From contig JAQFVV010006695.1 in NCBI GenBank assembly GCA_028023455.1, positions 124,001 to 188,000 of the forward strand: a stretch of 64,000 nt of DNA, given 5' to 3'. The translations under genes were made by a program, and so were the position numbers. The notes below the pieces were generated by a model that saw only the letters and a program-made list of their open reading frames with translations, was not told where the DNA came from and did no database searches. The DNA comes from Epiperipatus broadwayi. Its lineage: Eukaryota; Onychophora; Udeonychophora; Euonychophora; Peripatidae. Positions 26,560 to 38,290 of the stretch are shown piece by piece (the first letter of the stretch is position 1; each line of letters starts with the position of its first letter).

Positions 26560-27605
26560 ATCTTTTGATTTATCAATCATTTTAAATGAAGAAATGAGAC
26601 TGCAATTAAATTGAGAAAAAAAGAGAAAAGCTCCAGGAAATAGTGGAATTATTATTGATATCTTAAAAGAAACAAGTGAAAAAATAGAAAAATTGTTGTC
26701 AAAACTTATATACTAAATATCTAAATGTGAAAGATGTACCAAATGATTGGAAGAATTCAGTAGTAATTTTATTATTTAAGAAAGATGATAAAGAAAACAG
26801 TAAGAATTTTATAGACATATCAGTCTTCTGTTAGTTTTAAATAAAATCTGTATCAAATTAAAAGTTATATAAAGTGAGATTTGTATTCAAATTAACAGAA
26901 AAAAAAAATGGGTTTAAACATGGTTTTAGCATAATGATTTATATCTAAGTATTAAGAGAAATTATAGAAACAACCAATGAATATAATTTCCCATTATGCT
27001 TTGAATTAGTAGATTATGAAAAAGGATTTGATTGTAAAAGCATTTCCACAATAATTAAAGTTTTCTACCATTATGATATAGATTGAGGATATTGTTATAG
27101 TTGAAGAATTTTTTTCCCAGAATGCAATAGTAATGATTAGATTGCACAATGACACTAAGAAAATTGACATTGATAAGAGTTTACTTTAGGGTTATTACAT
27201 ATTTCCAAAACTTTTTATAACTATTTATGAGATGTATTTTATGGAATTAAAATGGGAAGTTATGGGAATAAAATTATATAGAGATTATTTAAATCATCTG
27301 GATTTTTCAAATGTTGTGATTATTTTTGCAAATAATGCTTCAGAGCTTCAAGAAATGTTTCAAAAGTTATCAGATGAAAATTGAAAAGAGTAAAGTAATA
27401 TTCAACTAAAAAGACTAAAATAATGTTCAGTGGTTTTTCTCAAAAAAAAATGAAGCTTGTTAGTAATGAATTAGAAGTCAACGTCTGTAAATATCTTGGT
27501 CAAATAATTAATACAGATAGAAACAATGAATGAAATTGTGATTATATGTTGGACTATTTCCATCAACTAATATTAAATATTAATGTCTTTAGAAAAATTT
27601 AAATG
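26560..27605 (+). mobile_element. LINE fragment, reverse-transcriptase domain, inactivated
   Basis: Frames on the + strand give KRKAPGNSGIIIDILKE (RT finger motif K-x-GKAPG-x-DGI), then LVDYEKGFD (palm motif with F-x-D-YEKAFD), then VIIFANNASELQEMFQKL. The last one is where related elements have LFADDI-x-LF, so both catalytic aspartates are replaced. Later ICKYLGQIIN-like sequence is visible. It is 5'-truncated and cut near 27550-27605 by younger sequence. Several stops and frameshifts are present. Confidence 0.65.
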
Positions 27606-28190
27606 GTACTCTTCTGATAGCTGGGCATGGCTGCTTGGTGGCATTATTTATATGCAAAAACACACAAAAATGCCATTTATGCAGCTGGACTTACGGCTAA
27701 TATGACAGTTCTGTTGTATTAGCCATTGCAGGCTGCTTGATGGCATTGCACAGAAATATTACGGCCTGTTTTTGTGCTTCGTGACACTTTATGTGAATTC
27801 GCACTATTCACTCTTGGCTACCGTATCATCTGAGAGTGATTGGATTTCAAATGGCCACAACTTTTGAAATCTCCATAACAGAGTAATTTTCATTTTTACT
27901 TAAATCATGCAGTCTGACTTACTAAAAATTGTCATACCATCCCCTTTCTTCCCTATATAACTTGGAATGTGCAAAACATTGGTAAAGGGTAGGGCTATTT
28001 TCACGAGAAAATATATGAGACAAATAAAATGTCATGCTGCAGCAAGCAGATTTTCAAATTGTAACAGTTGCCGACAACAGGAGCAGGGTATACGGTGGCA
28101 TTTAAGTGGCCACAGCCCATTTGATGGCATTGCACAGGAATATTACGGCCTGTTTTGTGCTTTGGGGCACTTTATATTTTAATCATATAT
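27605..28190. mobile_element. element with subterminal repeats, hAT-MITE-like
   Basis: It contains several copies of a unit of about 50 bp (such as TGATGGCATTGCACAG(A/G)AAT then ATTACGGCCTG then TTTGTGCTT) at 27623-27680, 27730-27785 and 28118-28170, in both orientations. The same unit occurs near the ends of the 8-bp-target elements at 55659-57128 and 61855-62894. Exact termini were not resolved. The 71-codon ORF at 27967-28182 runs through these repeats and is not believed. Confidence 0.45.
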
Positions 28191-28355
28191 TTATTTTCAT
28201 CTAATCAACTTTCATTCAAAATTGAACCTTGTCAAGATGTTACATTAATTCAAATTGTCATGTATTTATATTTATAACTCCGAAGAAGATTTCTGCTCAA
28301 TCAAAACTGTAAGATTGATTAATATGAAAAAATAGGATTTGTTTATTTTTTTATA

Positions 28356-28465
28356 ATTTAATATAAACTCAATTACCTGAAAAATTTATCTGATTCAATT
28401 GCCAAATATAATTTGATATAAACTCAATTACCTGAAAAATTCATCTGGATTCAATTGCCAAATAG
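28356..28465. repeat. 55-bp tandem duplication
   Basis: AATATAAACTCAATTACCTG ... TCAATTGCCAAAT occurs twice in a row with a few differences. Confidence 0.8.
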
Positions 28466-28660
28466 TAGGCTGACTAGGATGATTCACTAATCATACATTG
28501 TTTTTCATAGTATAATACATAAAGTAATAAATATTTATCTGCATTGACAAGAAAATCTCACAAATTGGGAACAGCATTGTAACTTATCACACAATTAATA
28601 TTTTCCTAAAATTCACAAGTCTATAAATCTATATCTCATTACCAGAATTAGAATTTTATA
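28390..28660 (+). repeat. dispersed repeat, copy 1 of an inverted pair
   Basis: The reverse complement of this block matches 40390-40600: shared ATTTTCTTGTCAATG, ATTTATTACTTTATGTATTA, GATTA(A/G)TGAATCAT and TTTxTCAGGxAATTGAG. No ORF. Class unknown. Confidence 0.6.
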
Positions 28661-28798
28661 TGGCAAATGCATTCTGTTTTTTTTAGAGGATATTCTCTTA
28701 CAAAAAGAATTTAATAACAAAGATTAATAAAGCCATTATTTAAAACAGGTGATGTGGCATCTCCTTAAACGGCGTCGGGAATCTCTCAGCAACTATGT

Positions 28799-29026
28799 TC
28801 AGAGATACCTGTTAGCCACTTTATCTTCCATTCCCCACTCTAAGTTTTCCCATATTCTGCTCCATCCCATTTCCACAACATAATCTTTGTCAACTCTATG
28901 GCCTTTATATCTAAATCCCCCTTTTCCAAAACCCAGCATAAAAAACAATAACCCACTTTCTGTATAATCATTTTTTTCATATTTATTCTTCCATAACTTC
29001 ATTATTTGCACCCTTTCTGTTTTCAA
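28799..29026 (-). other. unrecognised ORF, possible transposon C-terminal remnant
   Basis: A 75-codon frame has protein-like composition for AT-rich DNA, with Trp- and Gly-rich stretches (GFGKGGFRYKGHRVDKDY, then VEMGWSRIWENLEWG). Its first codon would be TTG, so a true start is not visible. Upstream on the same strand another frame reads GDLVCKLCKEG, a CxxC pattern found at the ends of some LINE proteins. I do not recognise a family. It could be part of the repeat that carries the neighbouring palindrome. Confidence 0.25.
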
Positions 29027-29097
29027 ACATTTTTTATTCCTTCCTTACACAATTTACAGACTAAATCACCCATATTTTTCCATTTATATATATATTA

Positions 29098-29425
29098 CAG
29101 GTAAAATTCTCTCTACAGTAGCGCCACTCAGTGCAAGCCAGATTAATCAATGGTTGCCAGAAGGCTTGTGCATAAAATCCCTATCTAGTGCCTACTCATA
29201 TCCAAGGCTCCTCACTGACGAAAGCCACAAGCTAGAAACTAGTCTGGGATACTGGATGAATAGGCACTAGATAGGGATTTTATGCACAACCCTTCTGGCA
29301 TCCAATAGATTATTCTGGCTTGCACTGAGTGGCACTACTGTATGGAGAGTTTTGCCTGTTTTAATAACTTTATGAGCAAGCATAAGAAATGGTGATCATG
29401 TGATGTTTAGTGGTTTAAAGCCATT
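29098..29425. mobile_element. palindromic element with a hammerhead ribozyme at its tip
   Basis: Left arm (about 29113-29199) and right arm (about 29257-29343) are inverted copies: GCCACTCAGTGCAAGCCAGA against TCTGGCTTGCACTGAGTGGC, and GTGCATAAAATCCCTATCTA against its complement. The 58-bp tip is the ribozyme. The right side continues through TTTTGCCTGTTTTA to GATCATGTGATGTTTAGTGG, whose complement forms the left edge of the copy at 3479-3700. The left outer arm is missing in this copy. Confidence 0.75.
29200..29257 (+). ncRNA. hammerhead ribozyme motif (CUGACGA core)
   Basis: Core CTGACGA at 29215-29221 (position 7 of the core is free to vary) and GAAA at 29235-29238. Stem II is AGC/GCU with a CACAA loop and an A-A mismatch next to the core. 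Stem III is minimal (AC/GU around UA), followed by UC with predicted cleavage after 29244. Stem I pairs CUCA with UGGG, then after an internal loop AUCCA (29200-29204) with UGGAU (29253-29257), and runs on into the long arms of the palindrome. The stem II mismatch suggests some decay. Confidence 0.7.
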
Positions 29426-30099
29426 GTTTCATATTTTATAGTGAATAGACCCAAGACTGCTTATTTAGGATCATCTGCTTTCCTTTACTTTAGAATACAA
29501 TTCGAAACCCTATAGCCATTTTAACCCTGCATAAACTTATAAGTGGATCTGGCATAACACTTAATTTGACAACAATAAATCAAAGGCAAGATTTTTTTTT
29601 TTAAATGTGAAATCTTATTTATCTATATATACAAACAAATTAATATCAATCGTGCATGTCTGAAATATTGTTTTTCTCTCACATGGTTTACATATATAGA
29701 TCACTAATACATTAATTGCAGATATTCAAAATTAATATAATTAAAAATGAGATACTGTCTCTTCCCTATGATATATAGAATTAAATTTTTATAAATAATT
29801 TATCATTTGAATTGGCTCACAATATAATCAAGTCCTGAATTAAGCAAGGTCATTAGGTGTTAAGCTCTATGCATAAATGATTCACCTATGCTTTTAAAAC
29901 ATTTATTGACAGGGGAATACAAAGATTAATAATTACCAATAGCACATGTTTGAAAGATTGTTGTTCTCTAACATGATTTACATATATATATATATCATAA
30001 CAATTGATATTCTTTACTTATTAATATTAATTCTTTCATCTAGAACACATTTTTAATGCCCTTATAGATAATCTTAAAAACTTGTTATAATATTTGCAG

Positions 30100-32245
30100 A
30101 AAGATATTTGCTGTTAAATGAAAGGAGACTATTGATTTATCTTTGAAACCTTAAAAGAACCAAACAAGCGCAAGTTTCTAATGTCCACTCTTTATGTTCT
30201 TGTCATTGCAGATGTTATTACTATGTGATTATTTACATGGTAAATGAATGTTGATAGGTATTTACCAACATCCATGAGCCAGTGCAGTGAATTTACTGAA
30301 CTTTTATTTCTAAGAAACATGATGGTCTTTCAGTTACTTTTAGTTCTTAACTGAAATATCAGTTAATTTTTTTTAAAGGCAGGAATAATATTTGTGTGAA
30401 TAATCTTTTTTTTTATTCTTATAGATATTTACAAATCATGAAAAATAAAATTAAATTATGATGTTTATTCCCAGGAAGCTGTAAAATCCCCAGCTGAAAT
30501 AGTAATTGATGATCAAAGTGAAGGGTGCTAAAAATCCCCTGATTGTGGACTCTGGATGCCTTTTGACCTTTTATTCAAATACAGATTGCATAAATTAGAA
30601 GAACTGTCTAACATTAAATGAGCTATTGTTAGAAAAAAAAGGTGAAGAAACAATTTTAAAAAATTGACATTTATTTTACAATAAAAGCACAAATATTAGA
30701 AGCATAAATAAAAGGAAATTCATTATTTATATAAAAAAAAATGGAGAAATAAGATTGTTGAAATTAATTGTAATATCAGACAGTATGACAAGGTTAATTA
30801 TTCAAATTAATAAAAAATACCGAATGCAGATAATTCAGATTTATGCCTTAACAAGTTTTCAATGTGATGAAGAAGTAGAGAATTTTTATAACAATATATA
30901 AAATGCTTTTGATCAGACTAAACATTTTAAAATTGTCATGGGAGACTTTAATGCTAGAATTGATAAATGATTGAAAGATGAAAATACTGTAGATAAATGT
31001 GGTTATGTTGATAGAAATTAGAAAATACATTGATTTGTGAATTTCACAGAAAAAAAAAACTATATTGTTATTTCTTTGAAAAAAATGCTAAATGGAAATA
31101 AACATGGAAGCATTCAAATGAAGGTATAGCAGGATTGGATTATATTTTAATTAAAAGAAAATATGTATTTCAAAATTATAATGTTATTAATGGTTTCAAC
31201 AGAAGTGATCATCGATTAGTGAAATATAAGATACATGTTAATGGAAAACTAAAGAAAAGAAAACTATTGGGAGAATCTGTATTAACAGTTAATATTCCAA
31301 ATCTTCTGAAACTTTTCAGTGAATTTAAATAACTTGCAAAGTTTTTTAAAGTATGTATTGACTTTAAAGAAGATGCAGATTTGCTTAAAATTAATAAGAA
31401 AATATCTGCAATTTATTATATTTTTTTATTGAGAAACCTTTCATGTATAAAGAAAAGAAAGTATATGAAAATATTTAAAAATGATTCATTAAGAAGAATT
31501 CGATATCTGTAATTCTATAAAATGGCATGAAAAAGAGTTAATTATAATATAAAATATATAGTTATGAATTGGCAGTTAAAAGTTGTACAGGGGAATAAAT
31601 GCCTTAAAAAGAATAAAACATTATCTTGGTATTAGAAGGAAAGTTGTTTCAGCAACAAGATGAAAAAATGGAACTATTATAAAAATAGAGATCACATGAA
31701 ATGCATAGAAGAGTTCTATAAATAATTATATAATAATAAAAAATGAGAATGCACAATAACCTTTATAAATACTACAATTTCTGAATTGAGCTAATATTTT
31801 AAATGAAGAGATAAGATATACAATTAAATCTATGAACAAGAGAGAAAAGCTCAAGGAAATAATTATATTTTTAAAGAAGCCTGTTAACAAATTGAAAAAT
31901 TATTGGCAAAACTTTATACCAAATGTCTAAATAATAAAGATGTACCAAATGATTCAAAGAATTCAATAGAAATATTGATATTTGAGAAAGGTGATAAAAA
32001 GGATATTACAAATTACCATCGTATCGGTCTTTTATTAGTGTTATACAAAATCTTTACCAAGGAAATTACAACTCTTCTGTAGCAAACTTTGATGTCTAAC
32101 CAACCAAAATAACAAGTTCTATTTTAAACTGTTTTTAGTACTATGGATCACATCCAAGTATTAAAAAACTTATTGAAAGGACCAATAAATTCGAGATTAA
32201 GAAAAGATATTTGATTCTCTAAGCATTTTTGTAATGATCAAAACT
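30100..32245 (+). mobile_element. LINE (endonuclease/RT type), decayed copy with endonuclease domain
   Basis: The 5' leader at 30470-30560 (CCCCAGCTGAAATAGTAATTG, then GATTGTGGACTCTGGATGCC) is shared with the - strand copies. The endonuclease frame gives IVMGDFNARID near 30945, then a broken stretch, then LDYILIKRKYVFQNYNVING followed by FNRSDHRLVKYKIHVN at 31130-31230. That is the conserved GDFNAR ... DYI ... SDHR series of apurinic-type LINE endonucleases. RT pieces follow: NYHRIGLLLVLYKIFTKEIT near 32010 and FSTMDHIQVLKNLL near 32140. It breaks off near 32245. Stops and frameshifts make it inactive. Confidence 0.7.
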
Positions 32246-32958
32246 TTAAATCGTGAAGTTGTTTTTTTAGAAATATTTTAATTTCATAGTTGTTTTGTTT
32301 TTAGACTCCTTAATTAGTTAATTTTATAATCTGGCTACTTATCTATTAATCAAACTATTAACACATTCTTTTGTTTTTATTAATAAAGTGATAAAAGATT
32401 TTCCAAAAATACTTTTAAAAAAATATTTAAAAGCAATTTGCTTTTTTTTTTAAGTTAGTATTATTTACATATATTATTTAAAGAAATATTTAAATAAACT
32501 TTAAACAAAATTCTTCTATTTTGTTTTTCTTTTTATACACACACACACACACTTATGATCTCGATATCATGATGTATGAGTACATATAAAAACTAATGTC
32601 AAGTATTTGCTCTTTAATTATCTTCATCATATCTTTCCATTTCTTTTCTTTAATAGTCTTTTTTTTTCCTTCTATTGACTTCTTGAGTCTTTTTTTAATT
32701 ATTATTATCTCTCTATATTATTAATGCTGTTTTTATTCATTTTATTTAATTAATCAGAACTTTTTCTATATTAGTATGTGGATTTTTGCATTATATTTTA
32801 TGTATTTATACTCATTTTTTATCTTTCATTATTTGTATTTAAATATTTAGTTTATTTGTTGCTGCATTCGTGATATTTGTTTAGTAAAATTCTTTTTTTT
32901 TTTTATTTTAAAAAAAGCCCATATATGTAAAATTATATATATATATTTTAATTAACAG

Positions 32959-33124
32959 GTTCAGACAGCAACAAAGTGCTGATGATAGTCGTTTGGCAGA
33001 TTGTCGAAGTGAATTAAAAGTAAAATCATTTGAAGTAGAAAGAGCTGAATTAGTTCATGGAGAAACTCTAAAGAATTTAAGTGAATGTCAATTAGAAAAT
33101 GAAAAGCTACAGAAGAAAGTAGAG
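32959..33124 (+). CDS. PIBF1: PIBF1/CEP90-like protein, internal coding exon 4
   Basis: 166 bp, acceptor AATTAACAG|GTTCAG, donor GTAGAG|GTATGA, entering in phase 2 and leaving in phase 0. It reads FRQQQSADDSRLADCRSELK, then VKSFEVERAELVHGETLKNL, then SECQLENEKLQKKVE. Recalled vertebrate PIBF1 has [33 protein letters not shown]. The conserved KSFE-x-ER and QLE-EK-x-QKK-E spacing is exact, which makes this one of the best-supported exons. Confidence 0.93.
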
Positions 33125-33224
33125 GTATGAAATAGAATTCAAGTTAAATTTATCATATCTAATATTTACATCTTTAATTGATTTAAGTCAATTATTTTAT
33201 ATAGTGTGATGTTTTTTATAAACA

Positions 33225-33452
33225 ATAATATTTAAACAGCATTAACCTGTTGCACATGCGCTTTGGATTTTTAAATATAAAATGAATGAAAACTAACACT
33301 TCAACCACATGGTAAAGTCTTTGGAAAAGATAGAATGACCATTCTATCTTTTCCAAAGACTTTATCGTGTGGTTGAAATGTTAGTATTCATTCATTTTAT
33401 ATTTAAAAATCCAAAGCGCATGTGCAACAGTTTAATGCTGTTTAAATATTAT
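33225..33452. mobile_element. foldback MITE, near-perfect palindrome
   Basis: Two arms of about 110 bp meet near 33342-33346. Outer sequence is ATAATATTTAAACAGCATTAA against its complement, and the arms contain TTGCACATGCGCTTTGGAT and AAGTCTTTGGAAAAGATAG in inverted pairs. Only a few mismatches separate the arms, so it is young or selected. It lies 100 bp downstream of exon 4. Confidence 0.85.
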
Positions 33453-34744
33453 CTTTAATTGACTGAAAATGTATTCTTTGTAATTGTTTCATACATTGAA
33501 TATTGAAACTTATTTCAAGTCACGAAGTTGTTGGGATAAGCAAATTGATTACTGTTAAAATATTTCAGAATTGACTTTTTTTTTTTTCATTTCAGAAGTC
33601 ACAATTTCAGGACATTCATTTTTCACCAGAAGAATGATATTTAACTACATATCAGTTCATAAGAATCTGGCAATGTTATCACTAGTGTCCATTACTCTCA
33701 TATTGACTTCTAGCAATAGCAGTTATGCATTTGATGCAACTGAGGCAAATCTTGTTTTGTATACTTATCCTTTTAAATATCAATATTTTAATTTTTATTG
33801 AAAATTTCAAAGGCAATATATTCAAAATTTAAGTCAATACAATTGTTGATTTCTTCTCTATGGCGGTGATTGATTAATCATATCCATCACTTATAGTGCA
33901 GTTGATCTCTAAAATGAGTTGGATTTATATTTTTTTGAGTTATTGATTCAATGATCAGCTCTGCCACCATATGAGATAAAACTTTAAAATAAAATTGTTG
34001 TTACTTTAGATATCTCTGTGCTTTCAAGCCCCAAGATGTATTATTCCTTTTATGTCTGATCAGAAATTCACCACTAATTTCTGAATTGTAAAAGGCATTA
34101 TGTTAGCATCTAATTAATGTAAGCTACAAAAAGAAGTTAGCAATACTAAAAAAAAAACGGTATTATATTATTCTAGATTTTAATATCCAATTTTTAAATT
34201 ATTATTATATTATTACCTAAAACTTGAATTTGTTAAAAATACAGTATATACTTGTTTATGTTTTTTTCCATCCTTTGTAACATTAGCACTATTAATGCAC
34301 TCTACTCTTGAATATTAGGAAACTGTGAGTTACCATGAAAACTAAATGTTAGTGTCATTCTGTGACAACATTCTCAACACTGTGTTGAATCATATTATAA
34401 ACTTTTTTTGTTTATGATGAGCACAATGATAGTCATTTAACCAGCTAGATTAATCTACTTTTACTATCTAGCTAAGATTAGTTATATATTTATTTAAAAT
34501 ATAAATCAGTCTTTTTTTATTTTTATAAATAACTCATTAAAGCAAAGGTCTTTCCAACAGCCCTTTATAAATGAACCGTGAAGAGAAGGGTATATTCAAC
34601 ATAATTATCAGTTAGTGATAGTTAGAGTGTTTTTCCATTCTTGTTTTATCCTCTAGCTTAGAATATTTAGGTACCTATTTATTGACCAATGTTCAATGAT
34701 TAGCTTACTTTGGCTATGAGTATAATTACCAGGAAAAAAAAAAA

Positions 34745-37700
34745 GGTCACTTTCCAATATTATCCATTCATTGCAGAATAAAGCTCTCTCCAAGTTTTAT
34801 CGAGTTTCTCCAAATTCTTGCTTCTTTTCTCCATATAACATCAGCAAACTTCCTTATTTCATTTATCATACATATGATCTCTTTCTATGTCTTTTATAGT
34901 GTTTTGGGATAGAATTTAAAATTTCAGCTTTCTATTTATTATCATCTCTTCTAGCAATATGTCCAATCCAGTTCCATATCAGTCTTTTAATTATTTTAGA
35001 ATTGTCAGTGATATCTATTTGTTCTCTCATCCACATATTTCGTTTTCAATTTCTTCTTGTTACTCCTAATATATATTTCTCCATATAATTGTGAGTTGTC
35101 TGAAGTGCTTGAATTGTTCTTCTGTAAGTATCGAAATCTCAGATTCACAAACAAGAATTGATAAAACACATCTGTTAAAAACCTTTCTCAAACACGTAGG
35201 AATATTTTTTCCGTAATGATAATTTATTTCTACCAAAAACATTCCATCCAAATATAATTCTATGATTAATTTCTGTCTTGTGTTTCGAACTGTATTAATA
35301 ATCTGATCAAAATATTTGTAATTGTTAACTTCTTCAAATTAATGATTATCAATCTCTGTTTTCCATGGAACACTACTTTAATCTTTTTAGCTGGTATCTT
35401 TAATTCTATTTTTTTATTTGGTAACTCTTGCAGCATTTCCTGAGACATTATTTGTGAAAATGACCATATCAGCTTTAAAATCTAGATGATTTAAATAATC
35501 TTTATTTACTCTCTTAACTTCACATTTTAATCCATTAAATACTTCTTAATAAGATTGTTGTAAAAAGTTTTGTAGATATGGACTGACCCTGTTATACTTC
35601 TTTCTCAACATTAATCTTTCTAGTACCGCTATGTAATCTAATCACTGTTGTTGTATTCTGATAAATATTTCTTAGAATATGATAATATCCCAGATCTACA
35701 TCTTAATAACTTAAAGCTTTAATCATCATGGAAATGCTTATAGAATCAAATGTCTTTTCTTAATCCACAAATCAAAAGCATAATGGCATCTCAAATTTAC
35801 TGGTCCTTTCTTCTTTCAATACTTCAATATGAGTTCTAGTATTAAAACTAGTTTTGAATACAACTTGTTCCTTTGATTGGTTAGAATTCAAAGTTTATTG
35901 TAAAAGAGTTGTAATTATCTTGGTAAAGATTTTGTATAATACTGATAAAAAATTGATAGTTCTGTAATTTCTAATAATTTTTTTAACATCTTTTTTAAAT
36001 ATCAATGTTATTGAATTCTTTGAATCATCTGGTACATCTTTATTATTTAGATATTTGGGTAAACCTTTGACAACAGTTTTTCTATTTCTTTACCTGTTTT
36101 TTTTAAAATATCAGTAATAATTTTCATTTTTTATAGATTTAATTGCATATCGCATCTTAAAATTAGTACTGTGGAAGATACTTTGTTTTTTATTTACATT
36201 CATATCGGCTTTTCAAGCCAATTGTGCAAACGCTTTGCGAGTGTTAAATAATAAATGAATACCCTCTGACCAATACAAGATATAGAATTTATGCAGGAAT
36301 AAAAAGAATCCCTCTTATTCCTACGACTCAAATATTTATATATGAGCAAATCTGAAGTACTGGCACAGAAGGTGTGACAATATAACAGTCACTTTAAATT
36401 ACTATATACAATGTCTGAATGAATTATATAGTAATTTAAAGTGACTGTTATATTGTCACACCTTCTGTGCCAGTACTTCAGATTTGCTCATATATAAATA
36501 TTTGAGTCGTCGGAATAAGAGGGATTCTTTTTATACCTGCATAGATTCTATATCTTGTATTGGTCAGAGAGTATTCATTTATTATTTAACACTCGCAAAG
36601 TGTTTGCACAATTGGCTTGAAAGGCCGATATGAATGTAATTATAAATTGTATACAGACGCTATAAAAATAAATGTTTATTTATATATTTGTTTTTTATTA
36701 TATATTATTTTATAGAATTCTTCCCTGCATTTCAAGATGCCATCTCTATTTTTAGTAATAGTTCCATCTTTTCTTCTTATTACTGAAATAACTTTCCTTC
36801 CAACACCAAGGTGTTGATTTAAACTTTTGAGGCTTTTATTCTTTTCTATAGCTTTCTTTGCCAATTCTCAACTAATTCTTTTTTGTACCACTTTAGAGAA
36901 TTCCTGAAATTCAATTTTTTCCAATGAATCTTTCTTTTTTTATACATTGTTTTCTCAGTAGAAGCTTTAATTATAAATTGCTGCTTTTTTGTACCATTTT
37001 TCTTTCTGATAGTTCTTAATAAAATATATATTTTTTATTCATTTCAGTTTTATCTGAACTTTATTCAAAGTGTATATACTTTAAAACAATTTGCAAGTTT
37101 TATGTAAATTCTTTGGAGAAATTTTGAAGGGTTGGAATTTTACCTACTATTACTAATTTTCTTAATAGTTTTCTTCTTTCTAAGTTTGCATTAACAAGTA
37201 TCTTATATTTTATTAATTGATGATTATTTTTGTGTTGAATTCATTTATGATTTTAAAATATATATTTTCTATTAATCAAAATATAATTCAGTTCAGCTAT
37301 ATTTTGAATGCTTCCAGGTTCATTTCTAATTAACATTTTTCTCAAATAAAGAACTCATAATATATATTTACATAGTTTTTCTGTTTCTGTGAATTTCACA
37401 AATCAGTCTCCTTTCTATAATCAAATTTATGTACAGTACTTTCATCTTTCAATCATTCATCAATTCTAGCATTAAAGTATCTCATGACAATTTTAAAATG
37501 TTGTTTAGACTGATCAGCAGTATTTTATACATTAATATAAAAAATCTTCTACTTCTTAATCAGGATTGAGAATTTGTTGGGCATTTGATATCTTTGATTA
37601 ATTTGATTCTTGCTATTGATTTCAACAATTTTGTTCCTCCATTTTTTATTTATAATGAATCCCATTTTACATATATATCCATTTTAAATTGACTCTTTAC

Positions 37701-38290
37701 TATTTCTTCTAACTTTACTAAGTTCAGCAATATCCTATTAAATATTAGGCAGTACTTCTAATTCATGCAATCTGCAGTTATAGGTACTTGAATAGATTGT
37801 TATCAAATGGCAGCCTGAGTCCACAATCAGGGGGATTCTAGCATTCTTTACTTTGACTATTAACTGCTGCCTTGGCTGTTGATTTTACAGCCTCCTGGGA
37901 ATAAGCACCATACTTTAATTTTGGTTACCTTGACTATTTGCAGATTAAAAAAAAAAGATTATTCACTTAAACATTCATTTTACTTTTTAAAAACTCAGCT
38001 GACATTTCAGTTAAGAATTATAACTAACTGAGAAGAAAGACCATGATGCTTTGAAAATTTAAACTCACAGATAAAAAAAAAAATTAATAAATTCACTATG
38101 CTGGCTCGTGCATTTTAGTGAACACCCTATTCACTTTCATTTACTATATAAATAATCATATAGTAATAACAGCTGTAACAATAAGAACAGTAGAATGGGC
38201 ATTAGATTAGGAATTTTCCCTGCCTGGTTTCTTTAAGGTCCCAAAGATAAATCAGAAGTCTCCTTTCATTTAACAGTAGTCTAATGTTGA
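34745..38290 (-). mobile_element. LINE (endonuclease/RT type), nearly full-length decayed copy
   Basis: On the - strand from 38290: the shared 5' leader (complement of GAGTCCACAATCAGGGGGAT near 37830), an endonuclease piece IVMRYFNARID (near 37500; the GD of GDFNAR is changed), KSLKSLNQHLGVGRKV and DGTITKNRDGILKCREEFY (36864-36690), then an inserted foldback, then RT pieces near 35750, MSQEMLQELPNKK near 35440, and a 3' end near 34745 resembling that of the copy at 4318. Multiple stops; inactive. Confidence 0.65.
36194..36639. mobile_element. foldback MITE inserted in the LINE
   Basis: Palindrome with arms of about 205 bp (36194-36400 and 36430-36639) and a short centre near 36415. Ends read TTACATTCATATCGGCTTTT and its complement. 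Arms are nearly identical. The inner-end motif TTGTGCAAACGCTTTGCGAG then AATAATAAATGAATA resembles TTGCACATGCGCTTTGG then ATATAAAATGAATG in the element at 33225, so the two look related. Confidence 0.85.

Larger units (their letters stand above)
24323..32958 (+). other. PIBF1: intron of the PIBF1-like gene
   Basis: Bounded by GTAAGT and TTAATTAACAG. Contents: two decayed LINE copies (26560-27605 and 30100-32245), an element with subterminal repeats (27605-28190), a 55-bp tandem duplication, an unrecognised antisense ORF and the palindromic ribozyme element (29098-29425), with an AC dinucleotide run at 32536-32552. Nothing identifiable in 24330-26550 apart from a weak Tigger-like stretch near 24760. 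Confidence 0.8.
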
